This document shows positions 6,926 to 15,694 of a stretch of DNA of 39,072 nucleotides, piece after piece (position 1 is the stretch's first letter; every line of letters starts with the position of its first letter). The DNA is from a virus: IMG/VR virus record IMGVR_UViG_3300005583_000005, positions 1 through 39,072 of that record. One strand, given 5' to 3'. The notes under the pieces are model-generated. The model did not search any database. It had not been told where the DNA came from and saw nothing but the letters and a program-made list of their open reading frames with translations. The position numbers were made by a program, and so were the translations under genes.

Positions 6926-7939
6926 ATGAAGAAAGTATTATTAACGGGTGCTGGTGGTTTCGTTGGCCACCATACATTAGAACATTTATTGAAGCTAACA
7001 AATTGGGAAGTAGTAATAACTGATTCCTTTAGACATAGAGGAGTGACCGATAGAATCACTTCTATAGGTTGCTGGGAAGCGGAGAAGCACCGCGTAAAGT
7101 TAATAACTCATGATTTGACTGTGCCGTTTTCTGACGTAATGGTAAAAGAAATTGGCGATATTGATTATATTATTTCAATGGCTTCAGATTCACACGTAGA
7201 TAGATCAATAACGGATCCAGCTCCGTTCATAACAAACAACGTTGCGTTAATAGTAAATATGCTAGAGCTTGCAAGAAAACTTAAACCTAAGGTATTTTTG
7301 CAGGTTTCAACAGACGAGGTTTATGGCCCAGCTCCAAAAGGTTATGCACATAAAGAATGGGATACTATTCTTCCATCTAACCCATATTCAGCTTCTAAGG
7401 CAGCACAGGAAGCCGTGTGTGTGTCTTACTGGAGAACATTTGGGGTTCCGGTAATTATAACTAATACAATGAATATAATTGGAGAAAGACAAGATCCGGA
7501 AAAGTTTATTCCAAAGATTATGTATTGTTTAGAAAAAAATATTCCGATGATGATTCACGGTACAAAAAATAATATTGGATCAAGATTTTACTTACATGCT
7601 CGAAACCAAGCAGATGCTTTACTTTATATATTAGATTATTTAGAACCAACCTCATACCCTAATTCTGATAGACCAGATAAGTATAATGTAGTTGGGGAAA
7701 AAGAAATAGATAATCTAGAAATGGCAAAGCTAGTAGCAAAGTATTGGGGTAAAGAACTGCAATTTGAGTTCCAAGATTTCCATACAACAAGACCAGGTCA
7801 TGATTCAAGATATGCATTAGATGGGCGTAAGTTGCAAGAAGCAGGTTGGAAACCACCAATGTCTTTAGAGTCTTCTCTTCAGTCTACTGTAGAGTGGACT
7901 AAGAATAATCCAGAATGGCTTTGGAGAGAGATTGCCTAA
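6926..7939 (+). CDS. NAD-dependent sugar epimerase/dehydratase (dTDP-glucose 4,6-dehydratase-like)
   Basis: This 337-residue extended short-chain dehydrogenase has the N-terminal NAD-binding GAGGFVG motif (LLTGAGGFVGHH, residues 6-17), STDEVYG, and the catalytic YSASK (Tyr-x3-Lys) preceded by the Ser/Thr site. STDEVYGPAP plus NPYSASKAAQE is the hallmark of RmlB-type nucleotide-sugar 4,6-dehydratases. It probably makes a modified sugar nucleotide for a glycan. AAGGAAAG before the ATG is a good ribosome-binding site. No glycosyltransferase lies beside it in the window. Confidence 0.8.
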   Translation: MKKVLLTGAGGFVGHHTLEHLLKLTNWEVVITDSFRHRGVTDRITSIGCWEAEKHRVKLITHDLTVPFSDVMVKEIGDIDYIISMASDSHVDRSITDPAPFITNNVALIVNMLELARKLKPKVFLQVSTDEVYGPAPKGYAHKEWDTILPSNPYSASKAAQEAVCVSYWRTFGVPVIITNTMNIIGERQDPEKFIPKIMYCLEKNIPMMIHGTKNNIGSRFYLHARNQADALLYILDYLEPTSYPNSDRPDKYNVVGEKEIDNLEMAKLVAKYWGKELQFEFQDFHTTRPGHDSRYALDGRKLQEAGWKPPMSLESSLQSTVEWTKNNPEWLWREIA

Positions 7940-7951
7940 AAGTATTTAGGC
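7934..7951. terminator. Short perfect hairpin between convergent genes
   Basis: GCCTAAA (7934-7940), loop AGTA and TTTAGGC (7945-7951) form a 7-bp stem that overlaps the stop codons of both convergent genes. There is no T-run on either side, so it may be only a weak bidirectional terminator or an mRNA 3' end stabiliser. Confidence 0.4.
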
Positions 7952-8578
7952 AAAGCTTTGAAGCATTCTTCTACCACTTTTTGCAAGCTGTAGAACCTTT
8001 GCACCGCTTGCAGAGCTAGCCACGCCGGATAAAAATGTTCGACCAGCAGTTGAATCGCCAACAGCTCTAGTTGCAACTTTTGCAGACTGCGCAGCTTCTG
8101 AAACTACACCTGAAACTACAGAGGCCGGCTTGGTAGACGCACCAAAAACAACGGTTGGTCGTTGTCCAACGCCTGTGTTATATATTCCTGCAGCTAATCT
8201 TGTAATAGGATTTTTTGTTAAAGTATTAGCTTTTTCGGTTTCGGAAAAGAGCAGTCTTCTAGCTGTTCCAACAGGAATTCTTCCGGCATCAAATTCTTGG
8301 TTGTGAAAGGTAGCTATATCACGCATTCCACCTACAACTCTTTCTATTTCTGTTGAATCATAACCTTGAGCCTGTAGTATTTTTCTTACGGCTGGAAGAT
8401 GCATGGTGTCGGCATCGAGTGTTCTTGTAGACAAAGCTGTCGTTCTATTATTCTGGTAGTATTCCGTTAATAGAGTGGTCAAAGAATCTTGATGTTCTTT
8501 TCCTATATCATCAAAAGACTGTTCGCCCAAATATGATCTAGCGTAATGGTGCCATTGGCTTCCGTCTTTGGTCGGCAT
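7946..8578 (-). CDS. Third segment of a probably frameshifted virion-type protein
   Basis: This 210-residue frame is stopped three codons upstream (TAA), and its first ATG has only a poorly spaced AGAGG before it, so it may not be an independent gene. Its beginning (SQWHHYARSYLGE) would continue sensibly from the preceding frame at GYADQ if one base were shifted. The C-terminal ~80 residues are Ala/Ser/Val-rich, with SVVSGVVSEAAQS and RTFLSGVASSASGAKVL. This resembles the tail of the ADP-ribosyltransferase encoded at 4847-6112 (KSFLKSGVKAASGNSVL). No catalytic motif was seen here. Confidence 0.5.
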   Translation of the reverse strand: MPTKDGSQWHHYARSYLGEQSFDDIGKEHQDSLTTLLTEYYQNNRTTALSTRTLDADTMHLPAVRKILQAQGYDSTEIERVVGGMRDIATFHNQEFDAGRIPVGTARRLLFSETEKANTLTKNPITRLAAGIYNTGVGQRPTVVFGASTKPASVVSGVVSEAAQSAKVATRAVGDSTAGRTFLSGVASSASGAKVLQLAKSGRRMLQSFA

Positions 8579-8921
8579 ATCCTCTTACTTCACTGTTAAT
8601 AAACTCTCTGGCTAGACTATCTACTTCGCTGTTTTTGCCTAATTTTCCTACGCCAGCAGGACTCCATAGTGGGCCATCCGGACCGTCTACGACCTTTCCA
8701 GAAAGGTGCATACCAGCTTGGTTGGCTACTAATGGGAGATCCATTTTAGGTGCAGTTATAAGAGCAAAGTCATCTGCAAAAGCTTCTTCTCTTACCGAAG
8801 CAAGTAATGATTCCACTTTTGCTCCTTCGCCTGTTTCGCTAAAAATCCTAAAAACATTTTGCACATTAGCTTGTTGGGTAGAATCTAAGTTTTGTACATT
8901 TCCAAAATATTTAAAATTCAA
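8538..8921 (-). CDS. Middle segment of the same putative frameshifted protein
   Basis: The best start is a TTG at 8921 with no ribosome-binding site. The frame stays open well upstream, overlapping the end of the metalloprotease frame, where it reads SDAHYLSQPIAKHSRQR. That looks like natural protein and suggests that the two frames were once one. The 127 residues carry no recognised motif. The frame ends in a TAG 41 bases inside the following segment. Confidence 0.4.
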   Translation of the reverse strand: MNFKYFGNVQNLDSTQQANVQNVFRIFSETGEGAKVESLLASVREEAFADDFALITAPKMDLPLVANQAGMHLSGKVVDGPDGPLWSPAGVGKLGKNSEVDSLAREFINSEVRGYADQRRKPMAPLR

Positions 8922-8955
8922 TAAATTTTCTGTTAGGTTTCGTTGTCGCGAATGC

Positions 8956-9792
8956 TTAGCTATTGGCTGCGATAAATAATGAGCGTCTGAGGTATTTAGT
9001 CCGTGCGTTTTGCTCCATTGCCTTAAATATCATCTCGCTTATATGGCTTGGTTGTACAGCGTCTTTCCTATATGATGATAGTATTTGTTGTCTCATCCAA
9101 GAATATCTTAATGTTTCGTCTTCAAGCGGTGGTAGTATTTTTTGTCCAGCGGCGTTTAAAAAACTAAAGCTTGAGCCGGCTCTTCCGTTAGCTATGTCGG
9201 AACTTAGCATTCGTACATTTTGTTCGATACCCGAAGAAACAACGTGCCCTGTTTCGTGTCTTACCACGTCCCCTAAATAAGATCTTCCATAGGCCACATC
9301 TGATTGGTTTTTTACCCAAACTTTGAAACTACCCGATTGCCAGTGTCCGGCAGAATTTTTGCCATCTACATCATCACCCGGATTTCCAAAAACTAAAGAA
9401 ATAGGACGAGTCCTTTTACTATAATCAAGCTTACCTATGTTGCCTTTAGGGTAAACATAACCAGTCATTGCCGATAATGCACCGCCCTGAGTTTCTCTTT
9501 CAACGCCAGCCATAGCCTCTCTAAGAAAATCATTGACAGTTCTTGTTGTAAGCTGCCTGTCTTGACCACCAGTCATCTCTAAGGCTATTTTTTCAGCTTG
9601 GGACAGGTCGATACCGGAAACTGAGCCAGCTTTAGCACCAAAGTCTCTTAATTCTATTTTGTAAGGGCCATACTCACTGTTTTGGATTTTTTTTGGCCTC
9701 AACATCTTTTCTGGGTCATTAGAAAAATAGAAGGCATCGTAAATAGAGCTAAAACTTTGGCGTATATCTATTACCGGTCTATTAGATGACAT
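8956..9792 (-). CDS. Zinc metalloprotease-like protein, N-terminal segment
   Basis: The 278 residues contain RHETGHVVSSG, a zincin HExxH motif (H179, E180, H183), which usually marks a zinc metallopeptidase; the third ligand is not obvious. The rest is unassigned. The last ~15 residues (YLRRSLFIAANS) may be out of the ancestral frame, since the alternative frame continues openly for another 130 codons. TACTAT six bases before the ATG suggests a leaderless transcript. With the two downstream frames it would make a protein of about 615 residues. It lies downstream of the oxygenase operon on the same strand. Confidence 0.55.
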   Translation of the reverse strand: MSSNRPVIDIRQSFSSIYDAFYFSNDPEKMLRPKKIQNSEYGPYKIELRDFGAKAGSVSGIDLSQAEKIALEMTGGQDRQLTTRTVNDFLREAMAGVERETQGGALSAMTGYVYPKGNIGKLDYSKRTRPISLVFGNPGDDVDGKNSAGHWQSGSFKVWVKNQSDVAYGRSYLGDVVRHETGHVVSSGIEQNVRMLSSDIANGRAGSSFSFLNAAGQKILPPLEDETLRYSWMRQQILSSYRKDAVQPSHISEMIFKAMEQNARTKYLRRSLFIAANS

Positions 9793-9798
9793 AAGGAT

Positions 9799-9804
9799 AT
9801 AGTA
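9799..9804 (-). promoter_or_regulatory. -10 box TACTAT six bases before a start codon
   Basis: On the minus strand TACTAT is followed by ATCCTT and then the ATG at 9792, the same geometry as before 38400. There is no ribosome-binding site. No convincing -35 was found, so the promoter is tentative. Confidence 0.4.
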
Positions 9805-9826
9805 ACCCTTTTTTGGCTAAAAGAAT

Positions 9827-10534
9827 TTAAAGGTTAAAGTAATGTCCATTTTTATAGGGCAAACTTTTTTGTTGCGCCAACATACCAACTTTTAGAGAAG
9901 CAAAGTGCCCTATGATGCTTTTACGACTAATGGACTCATCTATTGGCATATCGCCCCTATGGACAGTGTGACCATGCCAGAAGATAACGTCACCCTTCTT
10001 TGCGGTGAACGTAACGCCTGGTGGGGATTCTTCTAGCAGCTTTTCTGCAAAGTACTCGGATGCTTTTTCGCTTAAATGATTTGGGTAAAGTTTTTTAAAA
10101 TCAAGATCCCATTTATGAGATTTTGGTATAAGCTGGAATGGACCGGATCTATAATCTATGTCTTCTAGAGCTACCCAAACCCCTATGTGATTATCGGCAT
10201 GATCCTTATCTCCATAAGTTATATCTTGGTGCCAGGTTTTTCTAGTAGAAATCCATCCAGTAAAATTAAGATGAAGACCAGACGGAGACCCAATAGCTTC
10301 TTCGATAATTGTTGGAATATCGGATCCACAAAAAATCTCCAGTATAGAAACGTGCTCTAGATAGGTATGATACCCTTCCCAGCCATTAGGGTTTACTAAA
10401 GATAGTTTTCCATCTACAATTTCCCCATGATTTTCAATCCACAGTTTAGAATAAGCTTCTATTAATTCTTCTGATATAAGATTTTCTACTATAAAAAAAC
10501 CATTATCTTGCCATTGTTGTTTAAAACTAATCAT
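9827..10534 (-). CDS. PhyH-family 2OG-Fe(II) dioxygenase
   Basis: The 235-residue protein belongs to the phytanoyl-CoA dioxygenase family, which hydroxylates lipids, amino acids or natural products with O2 and 2OG. Iron ligands are H102-Q-D104 in WHQDITYGD and H192 in HTVHRGD; R204 in SRKSIIGHF is placed to bind 2OG. GPFQLIPKSHK is a typical PhyH stretch. The start overlaps the desaturase gene by eight bases, so the two are probably translated together. Hydroxylation of an acyl chain is an attractive but unproven role. Confidence 0.85.
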   Translation of the reverse strand: MISFKQQWQDNGFFIVENLISEELIEAYSKLWIENHGEIVDGKLSLVNPNGWEGYHTYLEHVSILEIFCGSDIPTIIEEAIGSPSGLHLNFTGWISTRKTWHQDITYGDKDHADNHIGVWVALEDIDYRSGPFQLIPKSHKWDLDFKKLYPNHLSEKASEYFAEKLLEESPPGVTFTAKKGDVIFWHGHTVHRGDMPIDESISRKSIIGHFASLKVGMLAQQKSLPYKNGHYFNL

Positions 10535-11453
10535 ATGTAATGCTATATTTTCTTTGAATTATCTTTTTTAATCTAGCAAGATACTTAATAAGATCATCCC
10601 TAGATTGTTCAGCGGCGCTGTTTAGACCAGTAATATTAAATATATTCCAATGTTTTAATATTGGCGTTAGCACATCTTCATAGTATGACCTTATGCTAAA
10701 TATCCCTGCATCTGATATGTTTCGGGCATGGTGCGTATATTCTGGCGCACCAACACCAGGCATCTCAAACTGCATTATTACTTTTGAAAGACTTATTATC
10801 ATTGATGATGGATCAATTTTGAGTATTTCCATTACTGCATCCCTATAAAAAATAAAATGGTGATTTTCATCAGTTAGAATACGTTTTAAAATATTATATC
10901 CAGCTGTATCATCAAGCTGTTGAGCCATATTAAAATATGAAGATCTAGCGCTTAGTTCTTGTATGGTAGTGTAGGCAAAAGATTGACATATGCCATAACC
11001 GTCTAGGTACTCATTTGTGATTTTGTCCCTACCAAGTTCCGGTACTCTGCCGGTACTAACAAAAGTAATTCTATCTTGTTCTAGTTTTACTGGGTCCAGA
11101 ATTCCAGACAATGTAATATAAGAACGTAAAGTATAAGAATGTCTGGCCTCTTCCGCAGTCCATCTATGAATCCATTCACCTACAACAGATTCTCTTCCAA
11201 AGACTTCAGAAAGGGTTCTAGAATACCAGGGCAAGCTGTCTTCAGTTAAGAGATTAATTATAAAAGATGATTTTAAGTTATCTGATATTGAGTTTTCTCC
11301 ATAAAGAAACCCTTCAGTAGCTAAACGAGAGCCCCTTTCCCACGGGATATATTCATGGGGATTCCATTTTTTTGCGGTAGAGATATGTCTATTCAATAAA
11401 AATTCTATAGCTGGATTTAACTCGTTGGTTAGTTCTTTCTCAGATTGAATCAT
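10527..11453 (-). CDS. Acyl-ACP desaturase (soluble diiron)
   Basis: This 308-residue enzyme resembles plant and actinobacterial (DesA-type) acyl-[ACP] desaturases, which insert a double bond into an ACP-bound acyl chain using O2 and reduced ferredoxin. All six diiron ligands can be placed: E71 (LLTEDSLPWY), E102 and H105 (WTAEEARHS), E166 (TIQELSAR), and E196 and H199 (DENHHFIFY). The N-terminal KWNPHEYIPWERG is also family-typical. It sits directly between a ketosynthase gene and a PhyH oxygenase gene, with overlaps on both sides. An ACP and a ferredoxin are encoded elsewhere in the window, giving a coherent lipid module. Confidence 0.9.
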   Translation of the reverse strand: MIQSEKELTNELNPAIEFLLNRHISTAKKWNPHEYIPWERGSRLATEGFLYGENSISDNLKSSFIINLLTEDSLPWYSRTLSEVFGRESVVGEWIHRWTAEEARHSYTLRSYITLSGILDPVKLEQDRITFVSTGRVPELGRDKITNEYLDGYGICQSFAYTTIQELSARSSYFNMAQQLDDTAGYNILKRILTDENHHFIFYRDAVMEILKIDPSSMIISLSKVIMQFEMPGVGAPEYTHHARNISDAGIFSIRSYYEDVLTPILKHWNIFNITGLNSAAEQSRDDLIKYLARLKKIIQRKYSITYD

Positions 11454-12630
11454 TTTTTGCTACCTCTATTACTTGACTGGCTGACTTTCCGCCAAATCCA
11501 AAAGAATTATTTAAAGTTGTTATTACTTCTTTATTAATAGTAATAGGCTGTCTTATTAGAGTGTTATTTATATCAAATGAACAATTTTTAAGATTTTGGC
11601 AGTGGGGGACCACGTTGTGCTTTGAAGACTCTATTGCGTAGATAGTTTCTATGATACCGGAGGCAGCTAGCGTATGACCAATTTTACTCTTTGGAGCATA
11701 TATGGGTGTATTTGGTAGCATTTCTGAAATTACTGAATACTCTATAGGATCGCCTACTACCGTAGAGGTTGCATGCGCGGAAACAACATCTATATTTTCT
11801 ACATAACTTAGTGCTTTTTTCATGGCAGTTTTTGACCCTCTGCCATCTTCAGCAGGAGACGTTAAGCTAAGGGCATCAGAAGCTGATCCTACTGGGTATA
11901 GTTTTGCATGGGCTTTTGAGCCAAATTCTTTAGCTTTTTCTGGGCTTTGCAATATCAATACTCCAGCACCATCGGCCATAATAAATCCCTCTCTGCTATC
12001 GTCGAATGGTGCATTATGGTTACCTAATGCGCCAAGTGCACTAAAGTATTTTATCGCCATCCTATGAATAGGGGCATCACTGCCACCAACTATAACATAG
12101 TCATATTCATCACATAGTCTCATCGCATAGTCTATGGATAACAATCCAGTTGCGCATGATGCCATGAGAGCAAAAGAAGTGCCCATAAATCCATAATGAC
12201 CACATATATGAGAAGCTATTATGTCTGGTATTCTATTAAGAACAATGAGCGGATGTGCTCTTTTGTTATTAAGAAATTTATCAGACATATATTCTATAGA
12301 TTCGCTATCGTTAGAAACGCTCGAATAAATAACAGCGACATTAGAAGACAACGGTAATCCCGACATAGTTATCGCTTGGTCAACAGCATGTATGGCAATT
12401 TTTTGTGTTCTTGTCATCTGTGTTAAATATTTTTTATTAAATGATTCAGGAATTAATATAGCTGAATCGTCAACGCGTATACCTCTAGTAATTTGAAGTT
12501 TTTCTTCAATCATAAAATCAAGATCAACAGTAAAGTCTTTGTCAATCAAAGTGTTCTGAAAACAATCTTTAGGATTGTTGCCAAGACCGTCAATTAGACC
12601 ATATCCAACCACAAAAACAGGCTCTACCAT
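11440..12630 (-). CDS. Beta-ketoacyl-ACP synthase, FabF/KS type
   Basis: The 396-residue protein is a thiolase-fold condensing enzyme that extends an acyl chain with malonyl-ACP. The full Cys-His-His triad is present: C159 in MASCATG, H286 in SAHATSTVVGDPIE and H319 in SKIGHTLAASG. The glycine-rich end NNSFGFGGKSAS is typical as well. It could be a fatty-acid (FabF) or a polyketide-type KS. I chose the ATG at 12630, which overlaps the previous stop as TAATG and follows GGTGG; the protein then starts MVEPVFVVGYG like other family members. It overlaps the desaturase gene by 14 bases. Confidence 0.9.
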   Translation of the reverse strand: MVEPVFVVGYGLIDGLGNNPKDCFQNTLIDKDFTVDLDFMIEEKLQITRGIRVDDSAILIPESFNKKYLTQMTRTQKIAIHAVDQAITMSGLPLSSNVAVIYSSVSNDSESIEYMSDKFLNNKRAHPLIVLNRIPDIIASHICGHYGFMGTSFALMASCATGLLSIDYAMRLCDEYDYVIVGGSDAPIHRMAIKYFSALGALGNHNAPFDDSREGFIMADGAGVLILQSPEKAKEFGSKAHAKLYPVGSASDALSLTSPAEDGRGSKTAMKKALSYVENIDVVSAHATSTVVGDPIEYSVISEMLPNTPIYAPKSKIGHTLAASGIIETIYAIESSKHNVVPHCQNLKNCSFDINNTLIRQPITINKEVITTLNNSFGFGGKSASQVIEVAKNDSI

Positions 12631-13424
12631 TAATCCACCAACACTTCTCTTTGGCATTGGTTTAGATTGTCTAATGCGTTACCAGCCCAAGATGGTTGGG
12701 TAGCACGAATATTTTCTCTTAGGGCATCTTTAAACTTTGTTGTCCATTCGTATCTTTCTTGATACAGTTCGTGTTCGGGCTGCACAAGCAAGCTTCTATC
12801 TCCGTGACCAAAAAACTCAAGGTAAGCCCATCTAACACCTGAAGTTACCTCTTTTATTTCGTGTGCACCAATATAATTTGATGGATAGAATAAAGCCGAT
12901 CCCGGTTTTGGCGTGACTGATATATCCCAAGTTGGAAAATAAACACTGCCGCCAGTGAAAGAGTCATTTAAGATCATTGATGAGGTTATTGTATTACCTA
13001 ACGCAATTAATGATATAGGCTCTATGCTGTTTTCTTTATATGCCAAAGGACTATCTGAATGGGGGCCCATCACACCACCTTTTAGGTACTTAATAAAATG
13101 TCCACCACGACGCTGTGTTATTGATTCTACAGCCACTGGGAAAAGGCTACAATAAGCCAAGCAGCCGCGCTGCATTGCTTCGGCGATGCTATTCATAAAT
13201 GGTAATTCTTTTACGTTTTGGTGATACCTTATTGGAGTAGTGTCAAAATCTTTTTGACCTAAAATCCCATAACCACCCTCTGATACAAACTTTTCATCAA
13301 CTTTATAATGATCTTGTTTTTTTACTGTTTTTTCTATTAAGGCAAAATCGAAAGAATCAATTTTTTCTTTATTTATTAAATCTTCAATTAAAACAATTCC
13401 AGAACCTAAATGTTTGACTATCAT
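12630..13424 (-). CDS. 2OG-Fe(II) oxygenase
   Basis: The 264-residue protein carries the jelly-roll dioxygenase ligands H122-S-D124 (GPHSDSP) and H188 (GAHEI), and R198 (SGVRWAYLEFF) for 2OG. GGSVYFPTWDISVTPKPGSA is typical of P4Hc-type enzymes. The ~50 residues after the core (from GHGDRSLLVQ) are an extension of unknown role. The gene is coupled to its neighbours on both sides by ATGA/TAATG overlaps, so it is in one operon with the ketosynthase and desaturase. Confidence 0.85.
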   Translation of the reverse strand: MIVKHLGSGIVLIEDLINKEKIDSFDFALIEKTVKKQDHYKVDEKFVSEGGYGILGQKDFDTTPIRYHQNVKELPFMNSIAEAMQRGCLAYCSLFPVAVESITQRRGGHFIKYLKGGVMGPHSDSPLAYKENSIEPISLIALGNTITSSMILNDSFTGGSVYFPTWDISVTPKPGSALFYPSNYIGAHEIKEVTSGVRWAYLEFFGHGDRSLLVQPEHELYQERYEWTTKFKDALRENIRATQPSWAGNALDNLNQCQREVLVD

Positions 13425-14032
13425 GAGTTCTTTACCTTTTCTATTGAGTAAAAATCAGTATAGCAGTATTTTATGCCTGAAGTTATCGGGTTAGTTATAT
13501 GCCAGCACAACGCATCAAAGAAAATGGTTAAACCAGTTTTTGGTGTAAGAGTCATCAAGGTTGAGTTATTCGCAATCTGCTCCAACACCAATTGTCTTTG
13601 TTCATTACTTGACTTATCTATATTTTTACTAGTTTCTGCAATTACAATTTCTCCACCACTAAAATCTTCATTAAGATAACTAATACTAGATATATGAACT
13701 TGAGGTTTATTGTGTTGAACTACATCTGGGGAATTGGGATCCCAATCTTGATGTAAGTTAATATTTTGATCTTTAGTGTATCTTGCAACGCTTTTACCTC
13801 GTGATGAAATAATAGAGCAGTTATAGTTTTTTTCTATGAACGTATTTAAAGCGTAGTAATAACTTTGCATCGGCAATCTTCCTACGTCGAAGTAGCTTTT
13901 TCCTTTGTCTGAACCACCGTAGTCTACAATATCAAATTCTTTACCAGAATTTTTAATATTGTCTAATAGAAATTTACATTCTTCATCAGAAAAAAACTTT
14001 TCTACTATGATAGTGGGATATAGTGTGCTCAT
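13421..14032 (-). CDS. 2OG-Fe(II) oxygenase with Lys at the usual 2OG arginine
   Basis: The 203 residues follow the P4Hc pattern with H94-Q-D96 (NLHQDWD) and H178 (ALCWHIT). In the place where relatives have G-(T/V)-R, this protein has SGIKYCYTDFYS, so a lysine (K188) may bind the 2OG carboxylate; Lys is used for this in some families such as FIH. An insertion of about 25 residues (SKNIDKSSNEQRQ) follows the GGEIVIAE strand. Substrate unknown. It is part of the oxygenase operon. Confidence 0.8.
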   Translation of the reverse strand: MSTLYPTIIVEKFFSDEECKFLLDNIKNSGKEFDIVDYGGSDKGKSYFDVGRLPMQSYYYALNTFIEKNYNCSIISSRGKSVARYTKDQNINLHQDWDPNSPDVVQHNKPQVHISSISYLNEDFSGGEIVIAETSKNIDKSSNEQRQLVLEQIANNSTLMTLTPKTGLTIFFDALCWHITNPITSGIKYCYTDFYSIEKVKNS

Positions 14033-14042
14033 AAATTAAGTC

Positions 14043-14627
14043 TTAAGTTAATGTTTGCCATCTTAAATATTTTCTGTATTCTTCTGAACTAATCTCTAAA
14101 GGGTCAACCCACCAGTCTTCATGGATATCTCTTACCACTAGAGTATATCCTAATGAATCAAGAATTTCTCTTTGGGCCTCGCGCATACCGCGATTTCTGA
14201 AATACATATTAGCGTCATGCTCAAATGTTATAACAGAGAATCTATATTGAGTCAATGGCACAGTTATCAGTCCATGGAGAGTCGTATAAGCGTTCCCTAT
14301 AGGTCTCATAGAGAGGTCATAGCCTCCGTCTATATCAACTTGTAAATAATCTATTTGTTTTGGGAAGTTATTAGCTTCAAAATAAGAAATATAATCAAAC
14401 TTTAGGGCATCACCAAAACAAGGATTTTTTCTGTTAGAAAGAAACTCTTCTCTACGTTGATCTACTATCTCAAAAGAAACACCTTTCCAATCATAGTCAT
14501 TTTCAAGATGGTATGTATTGCTGCCTATCGTAGAATCAAAGCCACCTAACTCTACGTAGTATCCATTTCTTTTCCCCTTTAGGAGGTCTACTACAAACTT
14601 TTCTTGTTGGCTATTTCCTTTGTACAT
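14043..14627 (-). CDS. FkbM-like SAM-dependent methyltransferase
   Basis: The 194-residue protein resembles FkbM-family methyltransferases, which O-methylate sugars or natural products. It has QEKFVVDLLKGKRNGYYVELG, a motif I-like GGFDSTIGSNTYHLE, KGVSFEIVDQR after it, and LQVDIDGGYD as the later acidic motif. FkbM proteins are usually somewhat longer (~220-270), so this is a compact version. Its position between two oxygenase genes suggests that it modifies the same product. GGAAATAG precedes the start. Confidence 0.65.
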   Translation of the reverse strand: MYKGNSQQEKFVVDLLKGKRNGYYVELGGFDSTIGSNTYHLENDYDWKGVSFEIVDQRREEFLSNRKNPCFGDALKFDYISYFEANNFPKQIDYLQVDIDGGYDLSMRPIGNAYTTLHGLITVPLTQYRFSVITFEHDANMYFRNRGMREAQREILDSLGYTLVVRDIHEDWWVDPLEISSEEYRKYLRWQTLT

Positions 14628-14628
14628 A

Positions 14629-15573
14629 TTAGTTTTTGTCCTTTTTCCAATAATATTCTTTTACTACAGGGTTATATAATAAATCAAAATCTTTGCCCGG
14701 TGGCGGGTTATGATAATCTAAAACAACACAGTTAGGGGCAATTTTATCTTCCGCCAAACGTATTTTCTCCATTTTCAACCATTCTTCCTCACCATGTTTG
14801 GCTACGCCGTCAATCCAATTTTGGCTGGCTGGCTGGTTATACATTAGATAGTTTCTAGAAATAAATTTGTTTCCATTTCTTATTGTGCGAACACCATGGA
14901 AATATGGTTCATCGCCAGGAAAAAGATATGAACCGGAAGGAAAAACCACTACATCTCCTGCAACGGGCTTATAATCTATAACCTTACCATGCACTAAATA
15001 CGTTACTTCACCTCCGTCATAGTCATCATTCCAATAGATATTGCAAGTAAGCATAAAGTTCTCACATGGTCTAAGTATTTTATCTAAATGAAAATCAGTA
15101 TGATACTGCATTGTCAACGGTGGTTCAGGGTTGTCAGTAGTCCCAATCGACGCAACGTCTTGATCATATTTGGCAAAGTTGATTGAAGGTTGGATATATG
15201 TTTTAACATCTTCTGCATATCTTCCGGTTCTCATGTCGTACTTGCCCATATAATGGCTAAACGCTGCCGCCCTAGCATTGACTGTGGAATGGGCTGCTCT
15301 TTTTTCTCTATCAAACAAGCTATCGCCATCATTCAAATCTTTTTCTTCTTTTTGTTGGGAAAGAGCATCTCCGCTTACCGAAACATATGTTCCAAAACCA
15401 AACCATTTACCCCAAACTGGCAAAATCCCAGGTTTTTCTTCTTCTGTTACAAGAGAAGAAGATTTTAGACTCTCACTAATCGCGTCGACATCTCTTATCA
15501 GGTTTTTATAGACAACAATATGTGGGTATATCTCCTCGTGAATGAATTCAAGATCATTAAAAGTAATCATCAA
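14629..15573 (-). CDS. 2OG-Fe(II) oxygenase, larger form
   Basis: The 314-residue protein has the dioxygenase ligands H158-T-D160 (QYHTDFH) and H226 (YFHGVRTI), with R240 or K236 as 2OG partner. GGEVTYLVHGKVIDYKPVAGDVVVFP is the family's usual core, split over two strands. The N-terminal ~120 residues are extra compared with short phage P4H proteins and may bind the substrate. A GAGGG site and a clear promoter lie before it, so it starts its own transcript and leads the lipid/oxygenase operon down to 9827. Confidence 0.85.
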   Translation of the reverse strand: MMITFNDLEFIHEEIYPHIVVYKNLIRDVDAISESLKSSSLVTEEEKPGILPVWGKWFGFGTYVSVSGDALSQQKEEKDLNDGDSLFDREKRAAHSTVNARAAAFSHYMGKYDMRTGRYAEDVKTYIQPSINFAKYDQDVASIGTTDNPEPPLTMQYHTDFHLDKILRPCENFMLTCNIYWNDDYDGGEVTYLVHGKVIDYKPVAGDVVVFPSGSYLFPGDEPYFHGVRTIRNGNKFISRNYLMYNQPASQNWIDGVAKHGEEEWLKMEKIRLAEDKIAPNCVVLDYHNPPPGKDFDLLYNPVVKEYYWKKDKN

Positions 15574-15600
15574 AATACCCTCTTTATAGATTTAGCCTAT

Positions 15601-15630
15601 ATCATACCATGTAAATAATCAGCACTGCAA
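15601..15630 (-). promoter_or_regulatory. Sigma70-like promoter of the oxygenase/lipid operon
   Basis: In the 15574-15694 gap, on the minus strand, TTGCAG (15625-15630), an 18-nt spacer and TATGAT (15601-15606) form a promoter. It resembles the TTGCAA-N18-TATAAT promoter near 1.3 kb. GAGGG lies before the ATG at 15573. Nothing else was seen in the gap. Confidence 0.55.
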
Positions 15631-15694
15631 GTTAAAAAACGGTAATCTGATATCGTATGTTTAAAAAAAAATACCAATAATTGTATTAAATTTG

